Shown: positions 1 through 11,119 of the stretch, one piece after another
Layout: each line of letters starts with the position of its first letter
Numbering within the stretch: position 1 is the stretch's first letter
From: Ligustrum vulgare
Taxonomy: Eukaryota; Streptophyta; Magnoliopsida; Lamiales; Oleaceae
Assembly (NCBI GenBank): GCA_963555705.1
Contig: OY743168.1
Coordinates: forward strand, 24,062,139 to 24,126,138
Reading direction: 5' to 3'
DNA length: 64,000 nt
Notes under the pieces: model-generated
Databases searched by the model: none
What the model saw: only the letters and a program-made list of their open reading frames with translations
What the model was told of the DNA's origin: nothing
Made by a program: the position numbers and the translations under genes

Positions 1-447
1 TTTTCCAACATTCGGACTTGGTGGAATGAGAGCAAATCAACTCTTCGGGATGTGATCATCAATCAATTCCGTGCAGATCCAATGCCTTTGATGAGACATA
101 TAGATGCATTTCTTGGAGGAGTTGACGTTTATCTTGCTAAAAGACAGCAGTACTTGGAGTGTTTGACTGCAGAAGAAAAGGCTAAGCAGTTGAAATCTCT
201 TGACATCTAGATAGCAGCAGGGAATTCCACAAGTTCTTCTTTGAAAGCTCGAATTAGTGAATTGAATTCTGAGCCGGATAGACTTCGCGATGAACTCCAA
301 ACTTTCCAGGAAAATACCAGTTTACTCGAGACAAAGAAGACCACATTGGAGCAAGTGCAGATTAAAGATGCCACAATTGCAGGCTCCGTTGATCAAGAAA
401 GGAAGGCTCTTGAAGACAACTTCTTGCAGTTGATTGACAATGATTGA
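1..447 (+). pseudogene. Decayed coiled-coil ORF, antisense to the adjacent Tat retrotransposon
   Basis: One frame is open from the window edge to a TGA at about 445-447, except for a single in-frame TAG at 208-210. The first part (from FSNIRTWWNESKS) is soluble and Trp-containing; the part after the stop is a heptad-like, Glu/Leu-rich coiled coil (LKARISELNSEPDRLRDEL). The gene is truncated by the window edge. It lies downstream of the integrase of the - strand retroelement and runs opposite to it, which is where some Tat elements are reported to carry an extra antisense ORF. It could equally be the C-terminal end of a plant mobile-domain type gene. I do not recognise the family with certainty. 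Confidence 0.4.
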
Positions 448-788
448 TTGAGATAGATTGAAGACTTCTTCTTCTTCTTTTTTGCTATGTTTTATGAACT
501 TTGATTCATCAACATCATTTTTTATTGGATTTTTTTTTTTTTTTTTTGCATCTCTCTTGTATATTTTTTTTTGCAAAGAAAGATTAATATAAGAAAAATA
601 GAAAGAATTTATTGATTTTGACTGAACTTGAATTTATATTTTCCATCCAAGCTGCCTACGTACCCAAAAGGGATCAAGTCAAAACGTAGTTCGTTACAAC
701 AACATTTTTTTTATATAGGGACGTTCACAGTTTATCCTCTTGTGGGTCAGGAGTAGTACATTTAGGTACAACAAAAATTTAAAGAACT
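448..788. other. AT-rich spacer, no gene
   Basis: The stretch holds a CTT-rich tract near 465-480, a long T run near 530-548 and no credible coding frame. It separates the antisense ORF from the integrase end of the Tat element and may be its 3' untranslated region. Confidence 0.5.
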
Positions 789-2176
789 TTAAACATAAAA
801 ACGTTTTAGGAATTTTCCGTTGATAGGTCCAATTTGCAGTCCATCTTTGTCAACGATCTTGTATGCTCCATTTGTAAACACATGAGTAACAAGAAATGGA
901 TCATCCCATTTAGGTTGGAACTTGCCTCTAGTCTTTCTTTTGATTATGATAGGTCTGCGCACTGAAAGTACCATATCTCCTATTTGAAATGATCTTGGCC
1001 GCACCCTTTTGTTGAAGGACTTTTCCATACGAGCTTGATAACATTCCAAGTGCATTTGTGCCTCTAATCTCTTTTCATCCAAAGCTTATAGCTCCTCGAG
1101 TCGAAGACGGGCATTTTCTTCTATTGTCAACCCTTCTTGAATAGCAATCCGCAATGATGGAATTTGACAATCTAAAGGCAGGACAGCTTCTACTCCATAC
1201 ACTAAAACATAAGGGGTAGCTTGTGTCGGGGGTCCGGTAAGTAGTGCGATAAGCCCACAAGGCTTCTCCAAGTCTTTCATGTCAGTCCCTCTTTGATTTA
1301 GACACAACTTTCTTCAACAGGTTGCACAGGGTCTTGTTGAATGCCTCTGCAAGTCCGTTGGCTGCTGTGTTATACATGGAGGAATTGTATTGTCTGAACC
1401 CAAATTTAGCACATAAATTATTTATGTGGCTATTTCAGAAAGGCTTTCCATTATCAGTGATGATGTGTCGAGGAACTCCATACCGGTAAATGATTTGAAC
1501 ACAAATGAAATTCGTAACATTTTCTCTTTTTACTTTCCTCAGCAGTACAGCTTCAACCCACTTGGAGAAATAATCAGTTCCAGCAAGGATGTATGAATGT
1601 CCAGCTGAAGATTTTGGAGTTATAGGTCCAATCACATTAATGACCCAAGCATCGAAAGGCCACGAGGCTATCATCGGGTGTAATGGTTCTGGAGCCTAGT
1701 GCATGGACTTGACAAGCTTCAAATTTCCTTGCATGGTCCATAGAATCTTGAACCATGGTTGGCCAATAGTACCCCATTCTTTTTATCCAAAAATGGAGCT
1801 TAGGTCCTGACTGATGAGCACCGCATATTCCAGAATGAGCTTCTTCAAGAACGTGTGATGTTTCCTCACTACTTAGGCATCAAAGGAAAACTCCATCAAA
1901 TGAACGTCAATAAAGTGTGTTCTTGTAGAATATAAAGCGAGAAGCACGCCTTCGGACTTCAGTCCTACGACGAGGATTGTATGGTAACTTCTGATATTGA
2001 AGATAATCAATTATTGGTTGCCTCCAATCAACCTTTTCTTCACCAGAAACTTCAACACTATTGTTTTCTTGTAAATTCTCTGGAAATAGTGGTGGAATAA
2101 CCCATTTTTGAACAATTGACACGTGGTGGATAGATTCTTCATCTGACCTGGCTAGAACAGCAGCTAAATTGGCCAA
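789..2176 (-). pseudogene. Tat-lineage Ty3/gypsy integrase region (broken)
   Basis: On the - strand the segment 2176-1907 holds the link between RNase H and integrase. The segment 1674-1435 holds the catalytic core start (WPFDAWVINVIGPI, then DYFSKWVEA and ITDNGKPF), giving two of the core acidic residues. The segment 1307-789 holds the core end and the C-terminal domain (ATPYVLVYGVEAVLP; KWDDPFLVTHV..GAYK). The frame between 1307 and 789 is the same but is broken by a TAA at about 1083-1085, and other breaks separate the upper pieces. The enzyme would insert the element's cDNA; this copy cannot be translated whole. Its place after a second RNase H is typical of Tat/Ogre/Retand elements. Confidence 0.85.
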
Positions 2177-2236
2177 TGCATCAGCTTCTTTGTTTTCATT
2201 TCTTGGAACAAATTTGATTTTTATTGATTCAAACTG

Positions 2237-2452
2237 CTACAAAAGTGTTGATGCGTACTCATGATATGGATTTAGATCCAAATTTTTGACTTCATATTCA
2301 GACAGAAGCTGGTTGATTATCAACATAGAATCTCCAAAGACTTCTAGTTGATTAATTCCCAAGTCCAATGCAGTCTCCAAACCAATAATGAGAGCTTGAT
2401 ATTCTGACATGTTATTGAAACACTTTTCTATCAAAGCAAATGCATATGGCAA
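2237..2452 (-). pseudogene. Additional archaeal-type RNase H domain (Tat hallmark)
   Basis: The 71-residue reading frame contains NNMSEYQALIIGLETALDLG followed by LEVFGDSMLIINQL, the E-helix and the D-S strand of a type-I RNase H. It lies between the normal RNase H (2591-2833) and the integrase. A second RNase H in this place is known for the Tat clade of Ty3/gypsy elements and is the main reason for the lineage call. It is separated from its neighbours by stops, so it is part of a decayed polyprotein. Confidence 0.85.
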
Positions 2453-2590
2453 GATTTGATCATGGGGAGTGACAAATACGAATCATGCTCCAGCACCGTA
2501 CTTTCGAGCTGCCCAGTCAAAGAATAGCCTCCATGAAGGTACAATTTCAGTGTAAAAGACTTCTTCATCTGGAAGGTCTTCAGAGAGTTC

Positions 2591-4047
2591 TCATTCTGCT
2601 ATAATTGGATGATCAACGAGAAAGTCTGCTAATGCTTGTCCTTTAATAGCCTTTTGAGGAATAAAGTTGATGTCAAACTCCGATAACAAAAGTACCCATT
2701 TTCCTATCCTTCCAGAAAGAATAGGCCTTGACATTATGTACTTTAATGGATCCACCCTTGAGACTAGATTGATTGTGTGTGCTAACATATAATGCTTCAA
2801 TTTCTTAGCTGCAAATATCAATGCCAAACACATCTTCTCAATTGGTGAGTACTTCAGTTCAACACCTACTAATGTTCGACTCAGGTAATATAGTACATTC
2901 TCCTTTCCTTCATCGTTGTTTTGAACAAGAAGAGCACCTAGAGATATTCTTGCGCTGCAACATAGAGAGTCAATGGCTTTCCAGGAGTTGGAGTTGTAAG
3001 CACTGGTGGATGGGATAGATATTTCTTAATGCTTTGAAAAGCATCATGACATGCATCGTTCCATTCAAATGGTACATCTTTCTTTACCAACTTGTTGAAT
3101 GGGTGACAACGTCCAGCAAGATTAGAGATAAATCTTCGAATATATGCCAACCTTCCTTGAAGACTTTTTAGTTCATGTAAATTGCTGGGCTCACGCATGT
3201 TAATTATGTCATCAATTTTTGATTGGTCTATCTCAATGCCACGATGTCGGACTATGAAGCCAAGAAACTTTCTAGAAGTGACCCCAAATGCACACTTTAA
3301 TGGATTCATTTTCAATTGATAGCGCCAGAGTCTCTTGAAAACATCTTGTAAGTCTTGTAGATGATCGTCTCGTCTCTTTGTCTTGACAACAAGGTCATCC
3401 ACATAACATTCAACTTTTTCATGCATCATGTCATCAAAAACCTTTTGCATTGCCAGTTGATAAGTTGCCCAGGCATTTTTCAATCCAAAAGGCATGACTT
3501 TATAACAGTATATCCCCTTAGGTGTGCGGAACGCTTTAAGCTCCTCATCTTTCGGATTCATTCGAATCTGATTGTATCCGGAAGATCCATCCATGAAAGA
3601 AAGAACCTCATATCCAGTTGTTGCACCCACCATTAACTCTGTTATTGGAAGTGGAAAGTCATCTTTAGGACAAGCTTGATTTAGGTCTCGAAAGTCAACA
3701 CAAACTCGTAACTGTCCATTCTTCTTTCTGATAGGAACAATGTTAGCAACCCAAGTTGGATACTTGACTTCACGTATGAACCCAGCTTTAATGAGTTTGT
3801 TGATTTCTACTTCAATTTGGGGAATCAATTCTGGCCGAAATCTTCTTTGAGGTTGCTTGATAGGCCGAACTCCATGCTTTACTGCAAGATGATGTACAAC
3901 AACTTTAGGATCCGGCCCTGACATTTCTTTGTAGGACCATGCAAACACATCCTTGTATTCCTGCAGCATGTTGAAATACTCAGATTCTTCTTTTGGACTC
4001 AGAAGGGTGCTGACATAGATTGACATCGGCTCCTCTTCTGTTCCCAA
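2591..4047 (-). pseudogene. Tat-lineage reverse transcriptase plus RNase H
   Basis: The 369-codon frame at 4047-2938 covers the end of the pre-RT linker and a long RT. Visible motifs are RRFRPELIPQIE, GFIREVKYPTWVANIVPIRKK, the FRDLNQACPKDDFPLP block, FMDGSSGYNQIRM, the VMPFGLKNA block and the catalytic YVDD box (ECYVDDLVVKTK). A second frame at 2833-2591 continues with the connection and RNase H end (MCLALIFAAKKLKHYM; KAIKGQALADFLVDHP). The RT frame is unusually well kept for an element broken elsewhere. The residue pattern is that of Tat elements rather than chromoviruses. Confidence 0.92.
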
Positions 4048-4194
4048 GTTGAACTATTTCAAATCGTCCACAGTAGCTTGCCTCCCTTCTTCAACCCTTC
4101 TTCAAATGTTAGCGGAGCTGGTTCATGTTCATCTGATGTGGTTGAGTCTTCACTTCAGATTCTGGGTTACCAACTTCTTCAAAAGTAATGTGAT

Positions 4195-4749
4195 TTATTG
4201 ATACTTTTTCTTCATTTTCGCATTCTTTTGAAACTTGGAAGTCTTTCTAGTTCTGTGCCTTCTTCTGGAACGTTGAGTCTTTAAACTCACATCATAATTC
4301 TTAACTCCAAGTCGAGAGAAGACAGATTGTCTTTGAGACGATTTTATAGAAGCCAGAGCTTTTTCATCAACTTGAGCAGATATGGGGTCATTGCTGCTTA
4401 ACCTCTGGAAGACTGAGACTTTGACTTTTGATTCAGTGGCTGTTGAAGATTCTCCCTTTAGCCTTTTGAATACCGAAACTCTACCGTTTTCACCTTGAAT
4501 TCGGTCAAATACAGAAGGTCTCGACTCTTCGGGTTTTTCTTCAGGAATCTTACATATTTGAATCATGATTGGGTTTGAGGAGACCTTCTTAACTTTAATC
4601 TGTTTCGGTTGATTTTGATTATATCCCAAGCCATATTTTGGTTGTGATATGATTGATCCATGCAAACCTGATGGGACACGTCCACCTGCAAGTACTACGT
4701 CAAGATCACCTAATTTTCGGGTCTCCTCTTCCAAACCTAGCATTTTCAA
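4195..4749 (-). pseudogene. Tat polyprotein linker between protease and RT
   Basis: This low-complexity frame carries repeated SVFDRI / SVFKRL / SVFQRL / SVFSRL boxes and a GLGYNQ motif, then a basic tail (RSRRRHRTRKTSKFQKNAK). Repeats of the SVF.RL type are known from the stretch between the protease and RT of Tat-type polyproteins. A protease active site (DSG or DTG) is not seen just upstream, so either it was lost or the region above 4.8 kb comes from another element. It is separated from RT by a short stretch with stops. Confidence 0.65.
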
Positions 4750-4802
4750 ACAGTTTATTGGCTCTCGGACTGTAACATCCCTTGAAAGTTCTCTTCATTT
4801 CG

Positions 4803-5179
4803 TCAACCCCTTTTTGCATGTGTCAAGTTCTGTTCAGGTGAATCAGAGATACAAAGTCTTGATATACTTGGAATAGATGTTGAAGCTTCACCAACCTTTG
4901 TAACTTTCATAAGTTGATGTGGTATAGCTAGTTTTGTGATGTTAGGTATCGAAAAAGTCAATTCCTTCCTCGATAACTCAACACTTTTTGATGTGACCTG
5001 AGGCTGTTTACCTCTAGAAGACCCCTCACAAGTAAGTTTTGATTTACCTATCATAAGTAAGTTGATGTGGTGGAATCCTTCCCAATACATGGCATCCCCC
5101 ATAAGCATATCATCTTCATCCAAATTGGCAAGCTCAATATAATACTTTGCAAGTACCTTCTCATTCAATAGTGGAGGAC
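4803..5179 (-). pseudogene. Lower half of an element ORF split by the solo LTR
   Basis: This frame runs from the insertion point of the solo LTR down to a stop at 4803. It continues, in the same frame after allowing for one copy of the AGGAC target duplication, the ORF on the other side of the solo LTR (9077-9341). Residues include LAKYYIELANLDEDDMLMGD and YWEGFHHINLLMIGK. I do not recognise a gag, protease or RT motif in it. Together the two halves make an ORF of roughly 215 codons. Confidence 0.55.
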
Positions 5180-5958
5180 TGTAACACCCCAAGTTTCAAA
5201 ACCTTAAACCTAGGTGTGTTAACTTCCATTCACATTAACTGGGGAATTTAAATCGTTTACACAATTAAAGTATTCATTTAACTATTATAAAATTTTTACA
5301 GAAATTTCGACAGAGTCTCCTCTATAAATTGGACATAGCCAACCTGTAGAGGGACACCAAAACCAATTTAAAAGATTTAAAGCATCAATCACATCTCAAC
5401 CACATTCATCATTTTCAAAACCAATTCATTCAATCCCCAAACTCCTCAAGCATAAGGTTTTCCAAAAATATCAACGACATTGGCAAATGTAATAAGACGT
5501 AATTTAATCTCTAATACGTCATCCATACTTAATTAAAACCAACTTCAACCGAACAATGATCAATAATAATGAATGAAGGAATAAATTTAAATGATAACTC
5601 GAATAAATTTAACTTTATTAATTAAGGCGATAATGGGTACTGTCGGAGTCAGCCGCCAAGTGTTCTCCTCTGATCATCTAACTTTCATCACCTGAAATAT
5701 GGGGAGGGATTGGGGTGAGCTAAAGCTCAGTAAGTAAACTTTATGCATGAATGCATGCTTATGACATGAATGCTTTAAAAAATTTCCATATATGTATCCC
5801 TTTCTCTTTACTTTCCAGAAAATTCAAACTTTTCAAACTTTCGTTTAACATTTCAAAACTTTCACTTCATTTCCATCGTGAGCTCACTTGATGTAACTTC
5901 TAGTCAATCAGATAACAGTGGGCAATTCTTATTTGGAACCAGATTAACATGCGCATTT

Positions 5959-6059
5959 CCACCGCAAAGCGGTTTAATATTCACTTTCCCACCGCAAGGC
6001 GGTTCATTCATTCATTCCACCGCAAGGCGGCTCATTACATTCATTCCACCGCAAAGCGG
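5959..6059. repeat. Four spaced copies of a CCGC..GCGG hairpin
   Basis: CCACCGCAAAGCGG or CCACCGCAAGGCGG occurs at about 5959, 5989, 6017 and 6046, a period of 28-30 bp. Each copy can fold as CCGC-AAA/AAG-GCGG. They lie inside the solo LTR. Confidence 0.9.
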
Positions 6060-7242
6060 CTCATTACATTCGGGTACGCCGGTCCCCCGCGCCCCATTTC
6101 CCACTCGGATCTTTCATGACATAGAAGTACACCCATTCTTTCAAAACTTGGGATACATAATTTTTGACAAAATTGCACTTTGACACATTCCTTTCATTAA
6201 AACATTTAACTTTCTCATTTCGATGCCAATGTATGCTTAATGATGCAATGACATGATAATGTGCATGTTTGAATATTTCCTTAAATACACATACTTGCAT
6301 ATGACAATTCAAATACATCAACATTAAGTAATTAACACGAAATCACTTACGCACATTAATTTCACATTAACTTTCTACTTTCATGAAAATAGGGGAAGTT
6401 TACTTACTTGCAGTCCTTAGCATTTACCGTTATCTGAATTTGCAAGTGGAGGAGCTTCGACTGCCCGTGTCGTCAATGTACCAAAATCTTAGTTGCATCT
6501 ATTCATTTAGTAAAATATACTTTCAGTTCAAATTGATATATTCAACATTCTTTTAACATTACATTAAACAAGTTAAAAAAATAAATCTTCTTTCCCTTTT
6601 CATTCATGTGATCATTTATTCCAAACAAGGTATTAAGAGATATTAAACACTTCCATACAATACTCGAAATCAAAAGATTTAAACCATTCGACAAAACGTA
6701 TAACTTTTAGTTCACAAACACATTCGTTATTTATTTTAATAATAATCAAACATTAACCGAGATTAAAACTTCAATCTAACCCAAGCGTGACTTTACATAA
6801 TAACCAAAACACATAAAACCATATTCGAGACAAGAAATGAATCTCAATGCACATTAGAAGGTCTTCTCATCTTTTAAATTCAAACTCAAACTCAAAATTC
6901 CATAACTTTACAAAATTACTTAATCGTGATTCTAACAAGTTCACAAATCTAAAAATAACTAATTATTACAAACTTTACCACAAGGTCGTTAACTAAACTT
7001 CAAATTTTCACAGCTTTAACGTTATACAATTACAATTAAAATTTCAATAATTCATCAAGGTTCTAAACCAAATTCTCAATTTGACAATCTATGATTTAAA
7101 AAATCTAAACAACATCAAAATCTGAAACTTAACTAAAACTTTGGATCGAAATTTATATACACATATATAAAAATCTGAAATTTATATATGTAAATCTTTC
7201 ATTATCGAAAATCTGAAATCCATCGATCTGAAATTGAACAAA

Positions 7243-7272
7243 CATACACACACACACACATACAAATACCCA

Positions 7273-7339
<67 letters not shown>

Positions 7340-7340
7340 T
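7243..7340. repeat. CA/TA microsatellite
   Basis: A (CA)n tract with one interruption (TACAAATACCCAGA) runs to about 7322 and passes into (TA)n to about 7339. Long Cys/Val ORFs called across it are artefacts of the repeat. Confidence 0.95.
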
Positions 7341-7623
7341 GCTCCAATTTGAGTTTAACCATTTAAAAATTCGAAATCAAGTAAGCTTAAATCTGAAAAT
7401 ATGAGATTGTGAGAAAATACATATATACTTACATTCAATTCATATATACCTCAATATATACATACAATTCCATGTATACATACGAAAATTCCATGTGTGT
7501 GTTGTGTGTGTGTTCGTGAGTGGGTGCTTGCAGGCGTGGAACCGTGTGCGTGTTCGGGTTTATGTTTGTGGCCGCGCGATGGTGCGGCTGTGGACGAATT
7601 CCGAGCGACTGCGTGTAGGAGGG

Positions 7624-8536
7624 TAGGCGTGTCAAAACGGCTCGTCGGCTCGGGTAGCTCGGGCAGCTCGGGCTCGGCTCGTTAAAAGCTCGGGCTAAAC
7701 TCGGCTCGAGGCTCGTAGGATCGAGCCGAAGCTCGGGCCGAGCCCAAAAATACTCACTGGGCTCGAGCCGGGGCCGGCCCGTGTCTTTGCTGCCTGCAAA
7801 TTTGCAGGCAGCTACTGTAAGCAGCAGCAGGCCTGCAACACGGTACATTTTTTATTTTTTTATCTGATTTTTTATCTGATTTTTGATCTGATTTGAAATA
7901 TGCAGATTTTTTTTTTGAAAATTTGAATTTTTTTTTGTTTTCCCACGTTTTTTTTTCTATAAATAGGTCGCATTTTGTTAATAACATCATGGCCGAGGAC
8001 TTGGAGCAATATTTAAGATAGAAGAAATTGTAAGTTTTTAAAAATCATTTTGTGTAATTTAAATTATTATATTTTTAAAAAAATTGTACACGAAATTTTT
8101 TATTCGTGTACAATTTTTAACTTCGCCTATGTTGATCATAGCCGGTTCCAAGCCCGGAAAAAGGAGGAGGGTTGTAACTTGTAACCTTTATTGAATATAT
8201 ATAAAACAACTAGTAATTTAATTTTAGTATAGATAGACTTTGCGAAATCTACGTTTACATTTTTATTAAATCTTATCTTATATTTGATATTTTAACTACA
8301 TTTATTGTGTATAATTCATTTAAGTAATTACAAATACAATACATATTCATTCGCCGTTAAAAAAAAAAAAAAAAGGGCCGGCCCGGCTCGGCTCGATGAA
8401 GCTCGAGCCGAGCCTCAATTTTTTGGGCGAGCTTTGGCTCGGCTCGGGCCAAAAAAAGCTCGGTCCTAAAAAGCTCGAGCAAAGCTCGAGCCTTGATGTT
8501 CGGCTCGAGGCTCGGCTCGGCTCGTTGACATACCTA
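7624..8536. mobile_element. Non-autonomous hAT-type element with 8-bp target duplication
   Basis: The 913-bp element begins TAGGCGTGTCAA and ends TTGACATACCTA, so the ends are imperfect inverted repeats (TAGG..TGTCAA). Both ends continue into long arrays of GGCTCG/CGAGCC words. It is flanked by an exact 8-bp duplication TAGGAGGG at 7616-7623 and 8537-8544, which is the hAT signature. The interior is AT-rich, contains a 24-bp perfect palindrome at 7789-7812 and has no transposase frame. It sits within the solo LTR, so it is the youngest layer in this stack. Confidence 0.88.
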
Positions 8537-9076
8537 TAGGAGGGAGGGGAAAAAGGGTCTTACCGTGGTCAGGAGTCGGCGAGGTGGTGGTCGCCATTGG
8601 AGATAGAGAGGAAACCGAGAGAGTGAGACCGAGTGTGAGAGATCGTGAGAGAGCAGCGTGAGGGATGAGGGTTAGATTAGGTTTAGGATTTAAATGTAAA
8701 ACTTGTTAATTGCAAATCAGTCCTTCGACTCTCATAAATAGGTAATTTAGGTTCATGACTCTCAAATAAAATTCCAAAGTGTCACCAAATTTTTCCCAAC
8801 TTCAATTTAATGCAATTTAGGCAACTTACTACTCCATTAAAATAGAAATGGCAAGTAACAATTAAAATAAACAATTAGGCATAGAATTGTACGTAAACAA
8901 TTTATAAACATTTTAATTGGCACATTGATCGAGACGGCGCCCAAGTCCTTCCACTGCAAAATAATTAAACTTAATATCAATAATAATTGTCAAATAAATA
9001 ATTCTTCATAGTACCATCATAGAAATTGGGTGATATTCAAGAAAGCACGTAAAACGAGAAGTGGTATTACAAGGAC

Positions 9077-9341
9077 CATCTCCCACAAGAGTGATGTCCT
9101 CATCCCAATCATCCGGTACACAATCTCCCAAGAGCATGTAACTCACATCCAATGTATCAATTGCTTGTTTTCGGCATTTCAAATATTGTCTAAACTCAAT
9201 AAGTTTCGACGTAATCAAATCATTCCCCGAAAACAAACATTGTCCATTACAATGCATCTTGTAACAAATTTCACAACTTGAATATTCTTCAAGCATGCAT
9301 TCATCATCCATGTTGAGATTGTTCAATGCAATTGCTTTCAT
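9077..9341 (-). pseudogene. Upper half of the split element ORF, starts after the tRNA-Asp-type leader
   Basis: The frame opens with MKAIALNNLNMDDECMLEEY about 165 bp inside the primer site at 9505-9522 and carries a Cys-rich stretch (CEICYKMHCNGQC). It is cut at 9077 by the solo LTR and resumes at 5179. The spacing suits the first ORF of the element that owns the LTR at 9529-11119. I do not recognise the family; the Cys pattern might bind metal, but that is only a guess. Confidence 0.45.
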
Positions 9342-9504
9342 ATTTTGTCAATGTTAGAATCAAATATGCATAGAAAGAAAACCAAACACAAGAAAAATTA
9401 GAATTGTGGTGGTTAACCAAAGATAACAAAATAAAACATATAACAAAAATAATTACAAATTGTTAAAACAAAATTAACTAAAGTAATAATCAAAGTAAAA
9501 ACAT

Positions 9505-9522
9505 TCCCCGACAACGGCGCCA
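9505..9522 (-). promoter_or_regulatory. Primer-binding site, tRNA-Asp type
   Basis: On the - strand the sequence reads TGGCGCCGTTGTCGGGGA, which resembles the complement of a plant tRNA-Asp 3' end as used by Athila-like Ty3/gypsy elements. It lies 6 bp inside the LTR at 9529-11119. Confidence 0.75.
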
Positions 9523-9528
9523 AAAACT

Positions 9529-11119
9529 TGTTTGCTCGAAATAGTGTACCGCAAGCGCACGGGTCGCGTACAAGTAATAAAGTGGACTTTTTGAGTCCGG
9601 ATTGTCGATCCCACGAGAAATGTTTACTTTAGATTATACAACTTTAATTAATTTAATTCTAACAATAAAAAGAAACACACAATTACAAGTTGGATTTTTG
9701 TAAATTCTAAATTAAATAAAATAATTATAAATCGAATTAAAATAAGGAAAACGGACGATAAAATAGTTGGGATTCATGATTTCACTTAACTCTTGCTTAA
9801 GTAATTTCTCAACACATGCAAATTAATAAATTACTCATTCCGATTTTCCAAGCTTAGCTAATTACCTCTCTCGAGTGAAATTAACCCTAATCAATTGGTC
9901 TAACCTACTATATCTCTATGTCGATTAAGACCCAATCAAAATAGCTCAATGGATCATCTAGGGTTTAAGGTATATCTCTATCCTTAATAAGAACCTAGAG
10001 CATTTGTTATTTGGTCTAAAATGCATAATATCTCTCGATTATCATACACTTCACAAAACATATATTTGGTGATCAATCAAACACATGGAATAATCTCAAT
10101 AACAAACACACATGAAATAAGCTCAACATTAATAAACAAACATTAAAATTACTTAAACTAAGTTAAGCTACATCAATCATCCCAACATAAAACAATTAGC
10201 CCATTATATAAATATTCCACAAAAGATAAGGTTTATGAAAATACATCACAAAATATAGAAATTAAGGATAAAAATACAAGAAAAATGAAATACAACACTT
10301 CCCTTGATTTTTGCTCCAAGAATCTTTCAACAATGCTTTGTATTTCCACTTACTTCTTGCTTCTTTGCTCCAATGGTTGCTAGTAACTTAGAAACAAAAA
10401 TAAACTACAACTAATTTACAAACAAAATCAAAAACAAAGAAAGGAAAAGAAAAGAAAAGAGAGAAAAGAGGGGAGGGGGCTAGGGTTTTTGTCAAGAAAA
10501 ATATGGGATTAAGTATGGACAAAACCTAGCAAAATTGACCTAAAAACAACCCTTTTCGCGTAGATCCGCGAAAAATAGCATATGGGCCAACCGGGTCGCA
10601 CCTGGTCGGCCCAGATTATCGCTCAATTTTTTGACCACGCGATCGCGTGGTTTAATGCCTCGTGATCGCGTGGTGTACTTGGAAACTCTCGGGTTGGATT
10701 ATAGGCTGACTTCGCGAACGCGGCCTGGTCTAACCACGCGATCGCGTGGTTCACCTGACGGCTTTGTCCTTCCATGATTGCAATTTGGTCCTCCATCTTC
10801 TGGTCTTCTTCAAATTAGTCCTCGAATTTTGAATTTTATTACAAATATTCCCTTGAAATATTTGTAAAGAAGGTCCTCCATCTTTCTGAGATGTTGCAAT
10901 TGAGTCTCCATACTTTTGATTTCTTTCAATTAGGTCATTGGACATCGAAATTGCTCTTCTTTTAGCCTGATTTCACTCCAATCTTGTTCATTTGCTTTCC
11001 AATTGAGGTTGTACCTAATTGTACAAGATAAACACAAAATATAAGTAGATATTTGCTCAATTTGTCAATTAAATTGTCTATTTAAAAGCACAATAAGTGT
11101 GTAAAACGCACACTTATCA
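9529..11119 (-). mobile_element. 1.59-kb LTR inserted into the Tat gag
   Basis: Read on the - strand it starts TGATAAGTGTGC at 11119 and ends CAAACA at 9529, followed by the primer site. It interrupts the gag frame of the outer Tat element: the TGA that ends that frame is formed by the first bases of this LTR. The flank at 11120-11124 is CCTCC; a partner duplication was not found within the window, so the element is truncated or extends past the edge. The LTR contains strong CpG palindromes at 10556-10751. Length and primer type suit an Athila-like element. Confidence 0.75.
10556..10751. repeat. Cluster of CpG-rich palindromes in the LTR
   Basis: CCACGCGATCGCGTGG is a perfect 16-bp palindrome at 10635-10650, repeated as a 20-bp perfect palindrome with AA/TT flanks at 10732-10751 and in a decayed copy near 10659-10673. 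A TTTTCGCG..CGCGAAAA stem lies near 10553-10574 and a TTCGCGAACGCGG word near 10711. Confidence 0.9.

Larger units (their letters stand above)
5180..9071 (+). mobile_element. Solo LTR (TGTAACACCCC...TTACA) with target duplication AGGAC
   Basis: The element starts TGTAACACCCC at 5180 and ends GTGGTATTACA at 9071, a TG...CA LTR with short inverted ends (TGTAA/TTACA). It is flanked by the 5-bp direct repeat AGGAC at 5175-5179 and 9072-9076. No internal coding region, primer site or second LTR is present, so it is a solo LTR. Without the hAT insertion at 7624-8536 it is about 2.97 kb. The LTR includes hairpin repeats near 6.0 kb, a CA/TA microsatellite near 7.3 kb and a GA-rich tract near 8.6 kb. 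It split a - strand ORF of the outer retroelement. Confidence 0.85.

Noticed and set aside
5940..6060. CRISPR array for the evenly spaced CCGC..GCGG repeats
   Set aside because: The repeats are only 14 bp, the spacers are similar to each other, and the context is a plant LTR.
7153..7362. 69-residue Cys/Val ORF on the - strand
   Set aside because: It is a translation of the CA microsatellite.
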